Origin: an uncultured Eubacterium sp.
GTDB taxonomy: Bacteria; Bacillota; Clostridia; Lachnospirales; Lachnospiraceae
Assembly: GCA_945946665.1 (NCBI GenBank)
Contig: CAMEWO010000023.1
Span: forward strand, 1 to 33,201
DNA: 33,201 nt
Direction: 5' to 3'
In this document: one piece after another, positions 6,794 through 15,856 of the stretch
How the letters are laid out: each line of letters opens with the position of its first letter
How positions within the stretch are numbered: the stretch's first letter is position 1
The notes under the pieces: generated by a model
Databases searched by the model: none
Told to the model about the DNA's origin: nothing
Seen by the model: the letters and a program-made list of their open reading frames with translations, nothing else
Position numbers and translations under genes: made by a program

Positions 6794-7918
6794 ATGAAAG
6801 TATTGTTGATAGACCAAATTGCAAAAGTGAATTATAAATATACATATCCCTTAGCAAATGGATTGGTTAAAGTCGGTGTAGATGTGGAACTTGTAATTGA
6901 CCAGAAAGAAGAGCAAGAAAATTGTATATGTGATAGAATAAGATTGTTTAATACTGATGAAAAAAATATAAGTAAGATGGCAAAATTATTTAATTATATC
7001 AAATCATATCGTAAGATATTCAAAAGACTTAAGGAGGGAGAATTTTCTATATTACATACACAATGGTATACGTTTTCTCCAATAGACTATTATTTTATTA
7101 GGAAGATTAAAAGAAAATGTGGTATTAAATATGTTGCTACAGTGCATGATATATTGCCGTTTAATGAGAAATTCTATGACAAGTATTACCATAAAAAGTT
7201 ATATGCACTTGCGGATAAAATTATTCTTCAGGCACCTGCAAATATGAAAAGATTTTCTGATATCTTTCAGGATTCTTCATGTAAAACAGTAATGATACCT
7301 CATGGACATATGTTGGATTACGTTGAAACATATGACAGAATAGAAAGTAGAAAAAAATTGGGGATATCAAATAATAAATTGGTGTTTCTCTTCTTTGGAC
7401 AAATAAAAAAAGTAAAGGGTGTAGATATTTTATTAAAAGCTTTACTTAATATACGTGAAAAACATAAAGATATATATGTGGTAATAGCTGGAAGCGTATG
7501 GAAAACAGATTTTTCAGAGTGCGAGAATATAATAAATAGTAATGATTTATCTGGTTGCCTACGAACAGATATAAAATATATACCTGATGAGGATATTAAG
7601 TATTATTATTCAGCAGCTGATGTATGTGTACTTCCGTATATAGATATATACCAAAGTGGTGTTATTCAGTTGGCATTTGGTTATAAAAAACCTGTTATAG
7701 CAACTAAGTTACCGGCGTTTACACAATATGTTAAAGAAGATTATACAGGATATTTGGCAGATGTTGGAGATACAGATAGCCTTGTTAGAGCTTTTGAGAA
7801 AGCTATAGAGAACAGAGATAGATTAAGTGAAATGGGTTGTAATGGACATGAACTGGTAAAAAGAGAGCTTGATTGGAGTGTTCTTGCTAAAAGGGTGGTT
7901 GACGAGTGCTATTTATAA
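6794..7918 (+). CDS. GT4-family glycosyltransferase
   Basis: The ATG at 6794 follows AGGGAG by about 6 bases. An earlier ATG at 6776 overlaps the previous stop and lacks a site. The 374-aa GT-B protein has an acceptor-side domain with ATVHDILPFNEKF, the hinge FFGQIKKVKGVDILLKAL at about residue 200, and a donor site with VCVLPYIDIYQSGVIQLAF and KKPVIATKLPAF. The usual second Glu of the EX7E motif is replaced by a Gln/Leu-containing stretch (SGVIQLAFG), as in several GT4 subfamilies. The acceptor and sugar cannot be told from sequence. Confidence 0.85.
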   Translation: MKVLLIDQIAKVNYKYTYPLANGLVKVGVDVELVIDQKEEQENCICDRIRLFNTDEKNISKMAKLFNYIKSYRKIFKRLKEGEFSILHTQWYTFSPIDYYFIRKIKRKCGIKYVATVHDILPFNEKFYDKYYHKKLYALADKIILQAPANMKRFSDIFQDSSCKTVMIPHGHMLDYVETYDRIESRKKLGISNNKLVFLFFGQIKKVKGVDILLKALLNIREKHKDIYVVIAGSVWKTDFSECENIINSNDLSGCLRTDIKYIPDEDIKYYYSAADVCVLPYIDIYQSGVIQLAFGYKKPVIATKLPAFTQYVKEDYTGYLADVGDTDSLVRAFEKAIENRDRLSEMGCNGHELVKRELDWSVLAKRVVDECYL

Positions 7919-7934
7919 TAAGAGGATAAGCAAT

Positions 7935-9323
7935 ATGAAGTTGATTGTAAAAAAAACAACAATATATTCATTTGGTATAATGACATTACTTATTATATCA
8001 ATTTTAATAATGCCAACTGCACTTGCTGTTGTTTTGTCAATCGTACTGACTATATTATTGGCAATATTATCATATAATGGGATTATAAATAATCAAAAAA
8101 TAGGAAGTTTAACATTACTCTTTCCATTGATGTGCTCAGCTTTTCAGAATGTATATTTAGCAATGGCATCACCTAAATTATCTCCCATAGCAGTGCAGAT
8201 ACTATTGTCATTACATTTATTATACGTTATTGTGGTTATTGGATTATTTTGTCTTAACACTAAAATTAAAGATAAATCAATAGCATTGATAAGTACATGT
8301 TTATTGTTTATATTGATTCAAAGCACGATGATGTTATTGTATAATGGGACAAATATTGTATCATTTTTATCATCTCTTAGAAATGTGATAGCGTGTATGC
8401 TTTTTTATTTGTTAGCAGTATTTGTTTCAAAAAAATATGAATTAAATTACTTTCTAGATAAGTTTAGTGTAATTATGATAGTTGTATCTGTTTTTGGGTT
8501 GATAGAGTTCTATATCGGGAATAAATTATGGGTACAACTTGGTGTTACGAAATTGTGGGAGCTAAAAGGAATAGCTGTAAATGTAGCAGGTGTACCATGC
8601 AACTGGTATTCTTCAGAACTAATAGGGGGACAGCAGGTAAGAAGAATGGTAGCAACATTTGCAGATCCGGTTAATCTTGGTTCGGTTTTATTTGTGGCAT
8701 TTATGGTAGCATGGTATCAGAAGAGGAAGATGTTGTGCGGGATGCTTGCGATTTGTTGCGTATTGACGATGAGTAAGGGGGCACTTTTAGGCTTTTTAGT
8801 TTTTTTTATTTTTTACATATGGTTTCATAAAAAATTTAAGGTGTTTGTGCCATTAGCTACATTAATTAGTTTTGTATGTGGTGTATTATTTATTATATAT
8901 AGTAAATCATCATCAACAGGAAGTGTGTTCGCACATATTGCAGGATTAAAGAGAGCTCTTGTGGCTTTTGAATCTAATCCTTTTGGCATTGGCGTTGGTG
9001 AAACAGGTGTATTAGCTGCACTCTTTTCCAAATTACCTAATGGGATGGGTGTTGGGGAGACTGGATTGGGTGTTTTGATGGTTCAGCTTGGTGTGCCTGG
9101 AATTATAGTATTTTTGATTTTTTATTTATACATTTTTAGACAAGGGATGCGTATATCAAATAATTATGGTCGTGAAAAAACTTTATATTTTACACTATTG
9201 TTTTCTTTTGTGGCTATTATGATGTTTAATGAAGTGGCATTAAGTCCTAATTCTTGCGCATCGTATTTTATAATAATGGGACTAATGAGTAATTTGGAAA
9301 TAAAGGAGCGATACACAATATGA
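7935..9323 (+). CDS. O-antigen polymerase / ligase-like membrane protein (Wzy-like)
   Basis: The ATG at 7935 follows AGAGGA by 8 bases; the longer frame from 7869 runs inside the previous gene. The 462-aa product is almost all membrane helices (about 10-12). The largest outside loop (roughly residues 190-240) contains Trp- and Arg-rich sequence up to GGQQVRRMVATFADPVNLGS, then a TMSKGALLG helix start and NPFGIGVGETG, as in Wzy/WaaL proteins (PF04932 type). Such proteins join lipid-linked repeat units outside the membrane. It overlaps the next gene by 4 bases (ATGA). Only one such protein is seen, so I take it as the polymerase; a ligase role is the alternative. Confidence 0.82.
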   Translation: MKLIVKKTTIYSFGIMTLLIISILIMPTALAVVLSIVLTILLAILSYNGIINNQKIGSLTLLFPLMCSAFQNVYLAMASPKLSPIAVQILLSLHLLYVIVVIGLFCLNTKIKDKSIALISTCLLFILIQSTMMLLYNGTNIVSFLSSLRNVIACMLFYLLAVFVSKKYELNYFLDKFSVIMIVVSVFGLIEFYIGNKLWVQLGVTKLWELKGIAVNVAGVPCNWYSSELIGGQQVRRMVATFADPVNLGSVLFVAFMVAWYQKRKMLCGMLAICCVLTMSKGALLGFLVFFIFYIWFHKKFKVFVPLATLISFVCGVLFIIYSKSSSTGSVFAHIAGLKRALVAFESNPFGIGVGETGVLAALFSKLPNGMGVGETGLGVLMVQLGVPGIIVFLIFYLYIFRQGMRISNNYGREKTLYFTLLFSFVAIMMFNEVALSPNSCASYFIIMGLMSNLEIKERYTI

Positions 9324-10456
9324 AAATTATGTTTTTGTTACGTTTCTTTCCGATATACGGAGGTGGTGAAGATGTTACACTCAGATTATCAGAGGGCTTT
9401 TTGCAACAAGGATATGAGGTGTTTGTTGGTTACCTATGGGATAAAGGATGGGAAAAAATAGAATTAAATAATAGAATTAAGTGTATAAAACTTACGGATG
9501 CGGAATGTGTTAATGGCGAGGGAATAAAAAAATCAAGCTATAGGGAAATATCATGTAAGTTGGAAGATGTTATTGAAAATGAACATATTAGTTGCATAAT
9601 TAATCAATGGCTTCCGCCTAAGATGGTATTTAAAGCTAATAAAGGGCGAGCCAAAATAATAACATGTAGACATGCTGCTATATATATAAATTCTTTTAAA
9701 TGGAATGTAATGAGAAAATTATGTGGAGGTTTATTTGATATAGTTTTACGTTATTACTATAGAGATAATTTAATATATTCTGATAAATGGATATTGTTAA
9801 GCAAGGTGTTTCAAGAACAGGTAAGTGAAATATATAATGGTAAATATGATGAAAAAATAGGTTATATAAATAACCCTTGTAAGTATAATTCAATAAAAAA
9901 ATTTGATGTTGAAAAAAAAGAAAAACAAATTTTATTTGTAGGTAGATTGTATGATGCTAAGCGGGTTGATATGTTGATAGATATATGGCAAAAAGTTTTA
10001 GAATGCAACACCGCACAGGGATGGGAATTTATCATTGTTGGTGATGGAGTGGATAGAAATAAACTTGAGAATTATGTATATGATAAAAGCATAACTAATG
10101 TAAAGTTTGAGGGATATTGTGATCCAAAAGAATACTATGAAAAAGCATCTATATATGTAACAGCATCTGAAACAGAGGGATATGGGATGTCAATAATTGA
10201 GGCTATGGCATTTGGATGTGTTCCAGTAGTGATGAATACATATGAATCATTGGCTGAAATTATAAATGATCAAATTGGTTTTGCAATAAATAATGATTCT
10301 GTTAAAGATTTTGTTGAAGCTATAATTATATTGATGTCCGATAATGTAAAAAGACAACATATGGCAGAACAGTGCATTAATAAAGCAGATAACTATAATC
10401 TAAAATATATTGTAGAACAATGGCAAAGAGAGTTCAATAAAATGGAGATAGATTAG
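9320..10456 (+). CDS. GT4-family glycosyltransferase
   Basis: The 378-aa product is translationally coupled to the polymerase gene by an ATGA overlap, with AAGGAG inside the upstream gene. The front motif LLRFFPIYGGGEDVTLRLS (about residues 5-23) is the glycine-rich loop of GT-B enzymes. ILFVGRLYDAKRVDMLIDIW lies near 205, and the EX7E-type motif ETEGYGMSIIEAMAFG near 283. All usual GT4 parts are present. The linkage and donor are unknown. Confidence 0.88.
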   Translation: MKIMFLLRFFPIYGGGEDVTLRLSEGFLQQGYEVFVGYLWDKGWEKIELNNRIKCIKLTDAECVNGEGIKKSSYREISCKLEDVIENEHISCIINQWLPPKMVFKANKGRAKIITCRHAAIYINSFKWNVMRKLCGGLFDIVLRYYYRDNLIYSDKWILLSKVFQEQVSEIYNGKYDEKIGYINNPCKYNSIKKFDVEKKEKQILFVGRLYDAKRVDMLIDIWQKVLECNTAQGWEFIIVGDGVDRNKLENYVYDKSITNVKFEGYCDPKEYYEKASIYVTASETEGYGMSIIEAMAFGCVPVVMNTYESLAEIINDQIGFAINNDSVKDFVEAIIILMSDNVKRQHMAEQCINKADNYNLKYIVEQWQREFNKMEID

Positions 10457-10461
10457 AGTAT

Positions 10462-11352
10462 ATGAATAATGCTAAGTCATCGTTAATTGTTTTAAATTAT
10501 AATGATTATGATATGACCCAAAAACTTGTGGATAACGTTAAAAACTATGAGAGTATTGATACAATTGTTATTGTTGATAATTGTTCAACTAATCAGTCAT
10601 ATTATAACCTTAGATCCTATTATAAAAATAATATAAAAGTACATGTTATAAAAACAGATAAAAATGGTGGATACTCATATGGAAATAATTATGGTATTAA
10701 ATATGCTATTGACAAGTTTAATCCATCGGTTATTGCAGTTGCTAATCCGGATGTGTTGTTTACGGAAGAAACATTTACACATGCTAGAGATACAGTGCTG
10801 TTAAAATCATATGCAATGGTTTCAGCTGTGATGCATGATTCGGATGATAAAGAGGTACTTCAACCATATTGGTCAGAGCTACCAAGTTATAAATTTGATT
10901 TATTGATGAATTTTGTATGGTTTAGAAGGAAAATATATAAAGAAAAGCATTGGGTGAACAATCAAAGAGAAATAATGGACGTATGTATGATGCCGGGATC
11001 TTTATATATATTTAATACAGATGCTTTAAAGAAAATAGATTTTTTTGATGAAGGAGTTTTTTTATTTTCGGAGGAAGCTATCATATCCAATAAGTTGTTA
11101 AAAAATGGATATAAAATAGGATTAATGACAAAATATAGTTACTTGCATATGCATTCATATACAATTAAAAAGAGTGTGAAAGAAATTGACAGATTTATAT
11201 TACAGACAAAATCGAGATATTACTATCAGAAGAAATACAATAATATAAGAGGAATTAAGCTGCTTATGCTTAGAATAGCAAATTGTATAGGGATATTTGA
11301 ATTTAGTGCATGTTTATTTATAAAAAGAGCAATTGGTATGAACAATGTATAA
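10462..11352 (+). CDS. GT2-family glycosyltransferase (WbbL-like)
   Basis: The 296-aa GT-A protein has SLIVLNYND (residues 6-15), the nucleotide-site pattern IVIVDNCSTN near 36, NGGYSYGNNYGI near 70 and ANPDVLF in the DXD position near 95. The NGGY/GNN pattern groups it with rhamnosyltransferase-like GT2 proteins of cell-surface glycan loci. The C-terminal third is Tyr/Lys-rich and ends in a short hydrophobic helix, as is usual. The gap to the previous gene is 5 bases. Confidence 0.87.
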   Translation: MNNAKSSLIVLNYNDYDMTQKLVDNVKNYESIDTIVIVDNCSTNQSYYNLRSYYKNNIKVHVIKTDKNGGYSYGNNYGIKYAIDKFNPSVIAVANPDVLFTEETFTHARDTVLLKSYAMVSAVMHDSDDKEVLQPYWSELPSYKFDLLMNFVWFRRKIYKEKHWVNNQREIMDVCMMPGSLYIFNTDALKKIDFFDEGVFLFSEEAIISNKLLKNGYKIGLMTKYSYLHMHSYTIKKSVKEIDRFILQTKSRYYYQKKYNNIRGIKLLMLRIANCIGIFEFSACLFIKRAIGMNNV

Positions 11353-11371
11353 TTAGTTTGGAGAGAACCGT

Positions 11372-11983
11372 ATGCCTATAGTAAGATATATTAAGATGCA
11401 ATTATTTAAGATAAAATGGAGAATAAATAATAAAAATAATTACACGTATGCGACTTCTGTTTTTGATATAGAGAATGTAAAGGTTGGGAAATATACATAT
11501 GGTGGAATATCAGTATCTAATGATGTTAAAGATGCAAAGTTGGTTATAGGAAATTTCTGTTCCATTGCTGAGAATGTGCATTTTATGTTGGGAAGTGAAC
11601 ATGCATTAAATCATATATCAACATATCCTTTTCAGGTATATTTTATGGGGGCTGACAGAGAAGCTATATCTAAAGGAGATATTATTGTTAAAGATGATGT
11701 ATGGATTGGCAGAAATGCATTGATTATGTCAGGAGTTAATATTGGACAAGGCGCAGTAATTGCAGCGGGTGCTGTGGTAACGAAGGATGTACCTCCATAT
11801 GCCATTGTTGGTGGAGTCCCTGCAAGGGTAATTAGGTATCGTTTTGAAAAAGAAATAATTAATGAATTAGTTAATGTGGATTTTGGCAAATTTAACGTAG
11901 AAATTATCCGTAGAAATATAGATAAGTTAACATGTGAAGTTACAAAAGGAAACCTATCAGATTTAATAAATGAGATTAGATAA
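11372..11983 (+). CDS. CatB-type hexapeptide acetyltransferase
   Basis: The 203-aa left-handed beta-helix protein belongs to the xenobiotic acetyltransferase (CatB/VatD) group. GNFCSIAENVHFMLGSEHAL holds the likely catalytic His near 73, and later coils include DDVWIGRNALIMSGVNIGQG, AVIAAGAVVTKDVPPYAI and VGGVPARVIR. Members use acetyl-CoA to acetylate sugars. Here it could O-acetylate the glycan or N-acetylate the 3-amino sugar (an FdtC/QdtC role). One gene separates it from the fdtA/fdtB-like pair, which leaves both options open. Confidence 0.85.
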   Translation: MPIVRYIKMQLFKIKWRINNKNNYTYATSVFDIENVKVGKYTYGGISVSNDVKDAKLVIGNFCSIAENVHFMLGSEHALNHISTYPFQVYFMGADREAISKGDIIVKDDVWIGRNALIMSGVNIGQGAVIAAGAVVTKDVPPYAIVGGVPARVIRYRFEKEIINELVNVDFGKFNVEIIRRNIDKLTCEVTKGNLSDLINEIR

Positions 11984-12011
11984 AATTAATTATATTTAGA
12001 AAGGCACGAAA

Positions 12012-12956
12012 ATGTATTCTGTTAGCGTAATCATAGCTACATATAATTCAGATTTAAAAAAGATAAAAACAACATTAAAAAGTGTAATTAATCAGAAAAA
12101 AATAAAACTTCAGATAATAGTATGTGATGATGGTTCGGAGGATAATCATTTTACAGAAATAGAAGCGTATTTTAAGAAAAATAATTTCAATAATTATGAG
12201 TTAGTTGCAAATAAGGAAAATAGAGGGACGGTAATTAATGCATTATCGGGCTGTGAACGTGCAGAAGGGGACTATATTAAAAGTCTGGCTCCGGGAGATG
12301 GATTAATTCATAGTTATGTATTGTATGAATGGATTTACAATATGGAAAACGAAAATAAAAAATGGTCGTTTTCAGATGTAATGTATTATAATATAGATAA
12401 TAATGATAAAATTAATATACTAAAAATTAATTCATATCCGCAAGACGTTATTCCATACATAAAACATAATGATTTGAAAGCAAGATGGAATTATGTTGTA
12501 CTTAAGGATATTGCTGTTGGGGTAGCCATGATAGCCCAAAAAGAGGTATATATTAATTATCTTAATAAGATAGCAGGGAAAGTTGTATATGCAGAGGATA
12601 ATGTATGGAGATTAATGTCATTCGATGGAGTTGTTGCCAGTTATTTTTCTAAGCCTGCTGTTTTTTATGAGTATGGTTTTGGAGTTTCTACGTCAGGAGA
12701 TAGTGAATGGGGAAAAAGACTAACAAAAGATTGGTTGGTTGCAAATCATGAAATGATTAAATATTCGGGTAATGATTTATTAAAAAACAGAATGATTAAG
12801 GCATTAAAATTAGAAGAAAATGACCATTATAGATTTTATTCGCAGTTTTTTAAGGGGAAGGTGAGATTATCATTAAAAAGAAAACTTTGTCCAAGAAAAA
12901 CATATGTACCAATAGGACAAGAATTAGAGCATGTGATAAGACTATTGACAATATGA
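12012..12956 (+). CDS. GT2-family glycosyltransferase
   Basis: The 314-aa GT-A protein begins YSVSVIIATYNSDLKKIKTT and has IIVCDDGSED near residue 38. The metal-site region reads GDYIKSLAPGDGL near 92, in place of the common DXDD form. Such PGD variants occur in many active GT2 enzymes. It directly precedes the amino-sugar genes (gap 10), so transfer of the amino sugar is one possibility. Confidence 0.85.
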   Translation: MYSVSVIIATYNSDLKKIKTTLKSVINQKKIKLQIIVCDDGSEDNHFTEIEAYFKKNNFNNYELVANKENRGTVINALSGCERAEGDYIKSLAPGDGLIHSYVLYEWIYNMENENKKWSFSDVMYYNIDNNDKINILKINSYPQDVIPYIKHNDLKARWNYVVLKDIAVGVAMIAQKEVYINYLNKIAGKVVYAEDNVWRLMSFDGVVASYFSKPAVFYEYGFGVSTSGDSEWGKRLTKDWLVANHEMIKYSGNDLLKNRMIKALKLEENDHYRFYSQFFKGKVRLSLKRKLCPRKTYVPIGQELEHVIRLLTI

Positions 12957-12966
12957 AAGGAAAGAT

Positions 12967-13380
12967 ATGCAGGTTATTAAGTATGTATTTCAGCCACATG
13001 GCGATGACAGGGGACAACTTGTGGCTCTTGAGGAATTTAAAGATATACCATTCGAGATAAAAAGGGTGTATTACATGTATGATACTGCTGAAGGTGTAAC
13101 GAGGGGATGTCATGCACATAAAAATCTGCAACAGATATTAATATGTATCCATGGAAGCTGCAAGATTCGTCTCGATAATGGAAAAGAGAAAAAGATTGTA
13201 CCACTTGAAAAACCATATGAAGGGTTATATGTTTCTAACAATATGTGGAGAGAAATGTTTGATTTTTCTCCTGATGCAGTGCTTATGGTATTGGCATCAG
13301 AGTTGTATGACGAATCAGATTATATTAGGAATTATGAAGATTTTCTTGAATTTGTACGTAGAAATGAAGAAACAACATAA
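12967..13380 (+). CDS. fdtA: dTDP-4-keto-6-deoxyglucose 3,4-ketoisomerase (FdtA/QdtA-like)
   Basis: The 137-aa cupin of the WxcM-like/FdtA family moves the keto group of dTDP-4-keto-6-deoxyglucose from C4 to C3. The sequence shows FQPHGDDRGQLVALEEF near the start, then RVYYMYDT, RGCHAHKNLQQ with the active-site His residues, GSCKIRLDNG and NNMWREMFDFSPDAVLMVLA, all typical. It is followed at 17 bases by the aminotransferase that uses its product. The substrate comes from RmlA and RmlB at 28525-30495. FdtA and QdtA differ in C4 configuration, and I cannot separate them by eye. Confidence 0.87.
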   Translation: MQVIKYVFQPHGDDRGQLVALEEFKDIPFEIKRVYYMYDTAEGVTRGCHAHKNLQQILICIHGSCKIRLDNGKEKKIVPLEKPYEGLYVSNNMWREMFDFSPDAVLMVLASELYDESDYIRNYEDFLEFVRRNEETT

Positions 13381-13397
13381 GCAGAGGATGTTAATAT

Positions 13398-14495
13398 ATG
13401 AAGATACCATTTGTAAGTTTTAAACCAATGGAAAGAGAACTTGATGTTGAGTTGAGAGATGCCTTTAATCGTGTATATACAAGAAGTTGGTATATAGAAG
13501 GGGAAGAAGATGAGAAATTTGAAAATGCTTTTGCCAGATATTGCAATACAAGATATTGCGTTGGCACTGGAAATGGGTTAGATGCACTAATGCTGGCATT
13601 AAAAGCACTTGAAATTGAGGATGGAGATGAAGTAATTGTACCATCTAATACATATATAGCTACAGCATTAGCTGTTACATATGTTGGAGCAAAACCTGTA
13701 TTAGTTGAGCCAGATATTAGAACATTCAATATAGATCCCAATAGAATTGAATCAGCTATAACAAGAAAGACAAAAGCAATTATGCCAGTTCATCTATATG
13801 GTCAGCCGTGTGATATGGATCCTATTATTGATATAGCTAAAAACTACAATTTATATATAATAGAAGATTGCGCACAGGCCCATGGTGCTAAATATAAGGG
13901 AAAAGTAATAGGTTCCTTTGGTGATGTAGCGGGGTTTAGTTTCTATCCGGGAAAGAATCTTGGGGCTCTTGGCGATGCTGGGGCTGCAGTAACAAATGAT
14001 GAAGAACTTGCAAAAAAAATCCGAGCTTTAGGAAATTACGGTTCAGATTATAAATATCATCATATATATCTTGGTAATAATAGCAGACTTGACGAGATGC
14101 AAGCTGCGTTTTTATCAGCAAAATTACCACATCTTGATAAGATGAACGAAGAGAGAAGAAGAATTGCAAGAATGTACTTAGAAGGGATAAATAATCAAGA
14201 AGTAATTCTTCCATACATTCCAGATTATGCTGAACCAGTGTGGCATATATTCGGAATCAGATGCAAGAGAAGAAAAGAATTAGAAAAATGGCTTAATGAT
14301 GCTGGTATTGGTACAAATAAACATTATCCAATTCCTATACATCTTCAAGAATGCTATAAGGAACTTGGATATAAAGAAAATGATTACCCAGTTGCACAGG
14401 AGATAAGTGAAACAGAGCTTAGTTTGCCAATGTATTATGGTATGAATGAGCAAGAAGTTGGATATATAATAGATACGATAAATCATTTTAGATAA
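13398..14495 (+). CDS. fdtB: dTDP-3-keto-6-deoxyhexose 3-aminotransferase (FdtB/QdtB-like)
   Basis: The 365-aa PLP enzyme of the DegT/DnrJ/EryC1 family is of normal length. The start region [20 protein letters not shown] is typical of FdtB/QdtB/Tyl[17 protein letters not shown] near residue 54 binds the cofactor phosphate. [15 protein letters not shown] near 155 stacks on PLP, and the Schiff-base lysine is in [17 protein letters not shown] near 185. Paired with the ketoisomerase, it should make dTDP-3-amino-3,6-dideoxygalactose (Fuc3N) or the gluco form (Qui3N). The next step, N-acetylation, has two candidate hexapeptide enzymes in the locus. Confidence 0.88.
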   Translation: MKIPFVSFKPMERELDVELRDAFNRVYTRSWYIEGEEDEKFENAFARYCNTRYCVGTGNGLDALMLALKALEIEDGDEVIVPSNTYIATALAVTYVGAKPVLVEPDIRTFNIDPNRIESAITRKTKAIMPVHLYGQPCDMDPIIDIAKNYNLYIIEDCAQAHGAKYKGKVIGSFGDVAGFSFYPGKNLGALGDAGAAVTNDEELAKKIRALGNYGSDYKYHHIYLGNNSRLDEMQAAFLSAKLPHLDKMNEERRRIARMYLEGINNQEVILPYIPDYAEPVWHIFGIRCKRRKELEKWLNDAGIGTNKHYPIPIHLQECYKELGYKENDYPVAQEISETELSLPMYYGMNEQEVGYIIDTINHFR

Positions 14496-14509
14496 GGATA
14501 TATAGTAGA

Positions 14510-15853
14510 ATGAAAAAAGTGGATTTTTTATTAATCTATGAACACAAAATGAGAGAACTGGAAAGTTTGTGCTTATTGAAATGTGAGTTGGAAAGAAAAG
14601 GATATAAGACAGATATTGTATCATGTGTTGAATTGCAATATGTTCGAAAACCGATATATAAGGCGGAAGTCGTAATATTACCAGGATGTGCCGATAATAA
14701 ATCTGTTGATTTTTATGTTGGACGTTTTGTTATATTTAATAAAATAATAAGTATGCAAAGAGAACAGATAATTAACAAGGTTGCAAAAGAAGATAAAAGT
14801 GGATGGAGTAAGCTGGCAGGAATAGGGAAAAATGCTTTTATATTTAGTTGGAGTGAACAAAATAGAAAGTGGCTTATTGAAAATGAGGGATGTAGTTACG
14901 ATCATGCAAAAGTAGTTGGAAATATTTCAATGGATTTTTGTAAAAGTAAATTCAAACGATTTTATTATGATAGAGAAAAGATTGCTGAAAAATACAATAT
15001 TGATAATAATAAAAAATGGATAACTTTTATATCGTCATTTTCTCTTGTGGGAATGTCTAACGAAGAGATGGATGCTTTGGTTGAAAGTTTAGGAATGAAT
15101 GAGTACTATCAATTGTATGATGTATCTGTTATAAGTCAACGTGAAATTTTGAAATGGTTTTCGACATTATTGGAAAAGGAAAAAGAAACTATTATTATAT
15201 ATAGACCACATCCGGGAGAAAAAATTAACCAAGAACTAAATAATATGATATCAAAATATAATAATTTTAAAGTGATTTTGGGAGAATCAGTTCAACAGTG
15301 GATACATATAAGTGATAAGATATATACATGGATAAGTACGTCTTTGGCAGATGCAATGTTCTGTAAAATTCCATGCTTTGTGCTTAGACCATATGATGTT
15401 CCTGATATGTTTGAAATTGAACTATATAGAGAAGCACAGTTTATTAGTTCTGAAGCGGATTTTATTAACTCCATCGATTCAAACTACTGCTATTATCCTA
15501 TATCTTTAGAGGAGTTAAAGAAACATTATTATTTTGATGAAAAAAGATATACATATGAAGAACAAATAGATATGTGCGAAAATATATTTGAATCAGAAAA
15601 ATATAGAATTCCGACAGATGATATGATTCAATTTAAAAAATATCAAAATAATAGATACAAAAATTTTAATATAAAAACATGGTTAAGGGGATGTAAGTTA
15701 TATAGATATTTGTATTACTTTATTATTAATAACTGTAAAATAAAGAAATTTGATAATAAGAGACAAAGACAAGAGTTTAGAGAATTAAAGAATAACAGAG
15801 AAATAGAAGATATTTGTAAACGAATATGTGAATGTTTATATCAGAAAGGATAG
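14510..15853 (+). CDS. Surface carbohydrate biosynthesis protein (candidate GT-B transferase)
   Basis: The 447-aa protein has a Rossmann-like N-terminal half (KVDFLLIYEHKMRELESLCL, then VVILPGCADNKSVDFYVGRF) and a C-terminal half with IIIYRPHPGEKINQ near residue 230 and ISTSLADAMFCKIPCFVL near 276. The RPHP and TSLADA features recall CDP-glycerol and sialyl/Kdo transferase folds, and such proteins often accompany nonulosonic acid genes. It lies 3 bases before the ABC exporter. A role as glycosyltransferase, perhaps for a CMP-sugar, is an inference. Confidence 0.7.
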   Translation: MKKVDFLLIYEHKMRELESLCLLKCELERKGYKTDIVSCVELQYVRKPIYKAEVVILPGCADNKSVDFYVGRFVIFNKIISMQREQIINKVAKEDKSGWSKLAGIGKNAFIFSWSEQNRKWLIENEGCSYDHAKVVGNISMDFCKSKFKRFYYDREKIAEKYNIDNNKKWITFISSFSLVGMSNEEMDALVESLGMNEYYQLYDVSVISQREILKWFSTLLEKEKETIIIYRPHPGEKINQELNNMISKYNNFKVILGESVQQWIHISDKIYTWISTSLADAMFCKIPCFVLRPYDVPDMFEIELYREAQFISSEADFINSIDSNYCYYPISLEELKKHYYFDEKRYTYEEQIDMCENIFESEKYRIPTDDMIQFKKYQNNRYKNFNIKTWLRGCKLYRYLYYFIINNCKIKKFDNKRQRQEFRELKNNREIEDICKRICECLYQKG

Positions 15854-15856
15854 TTT

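Noticed and set aside
13391-13741. 116-codon minus-strand frame opposite the aminotransferase gene
   Set aside because: It lies fully against a strongly conserved enzyme and has no independent signals.
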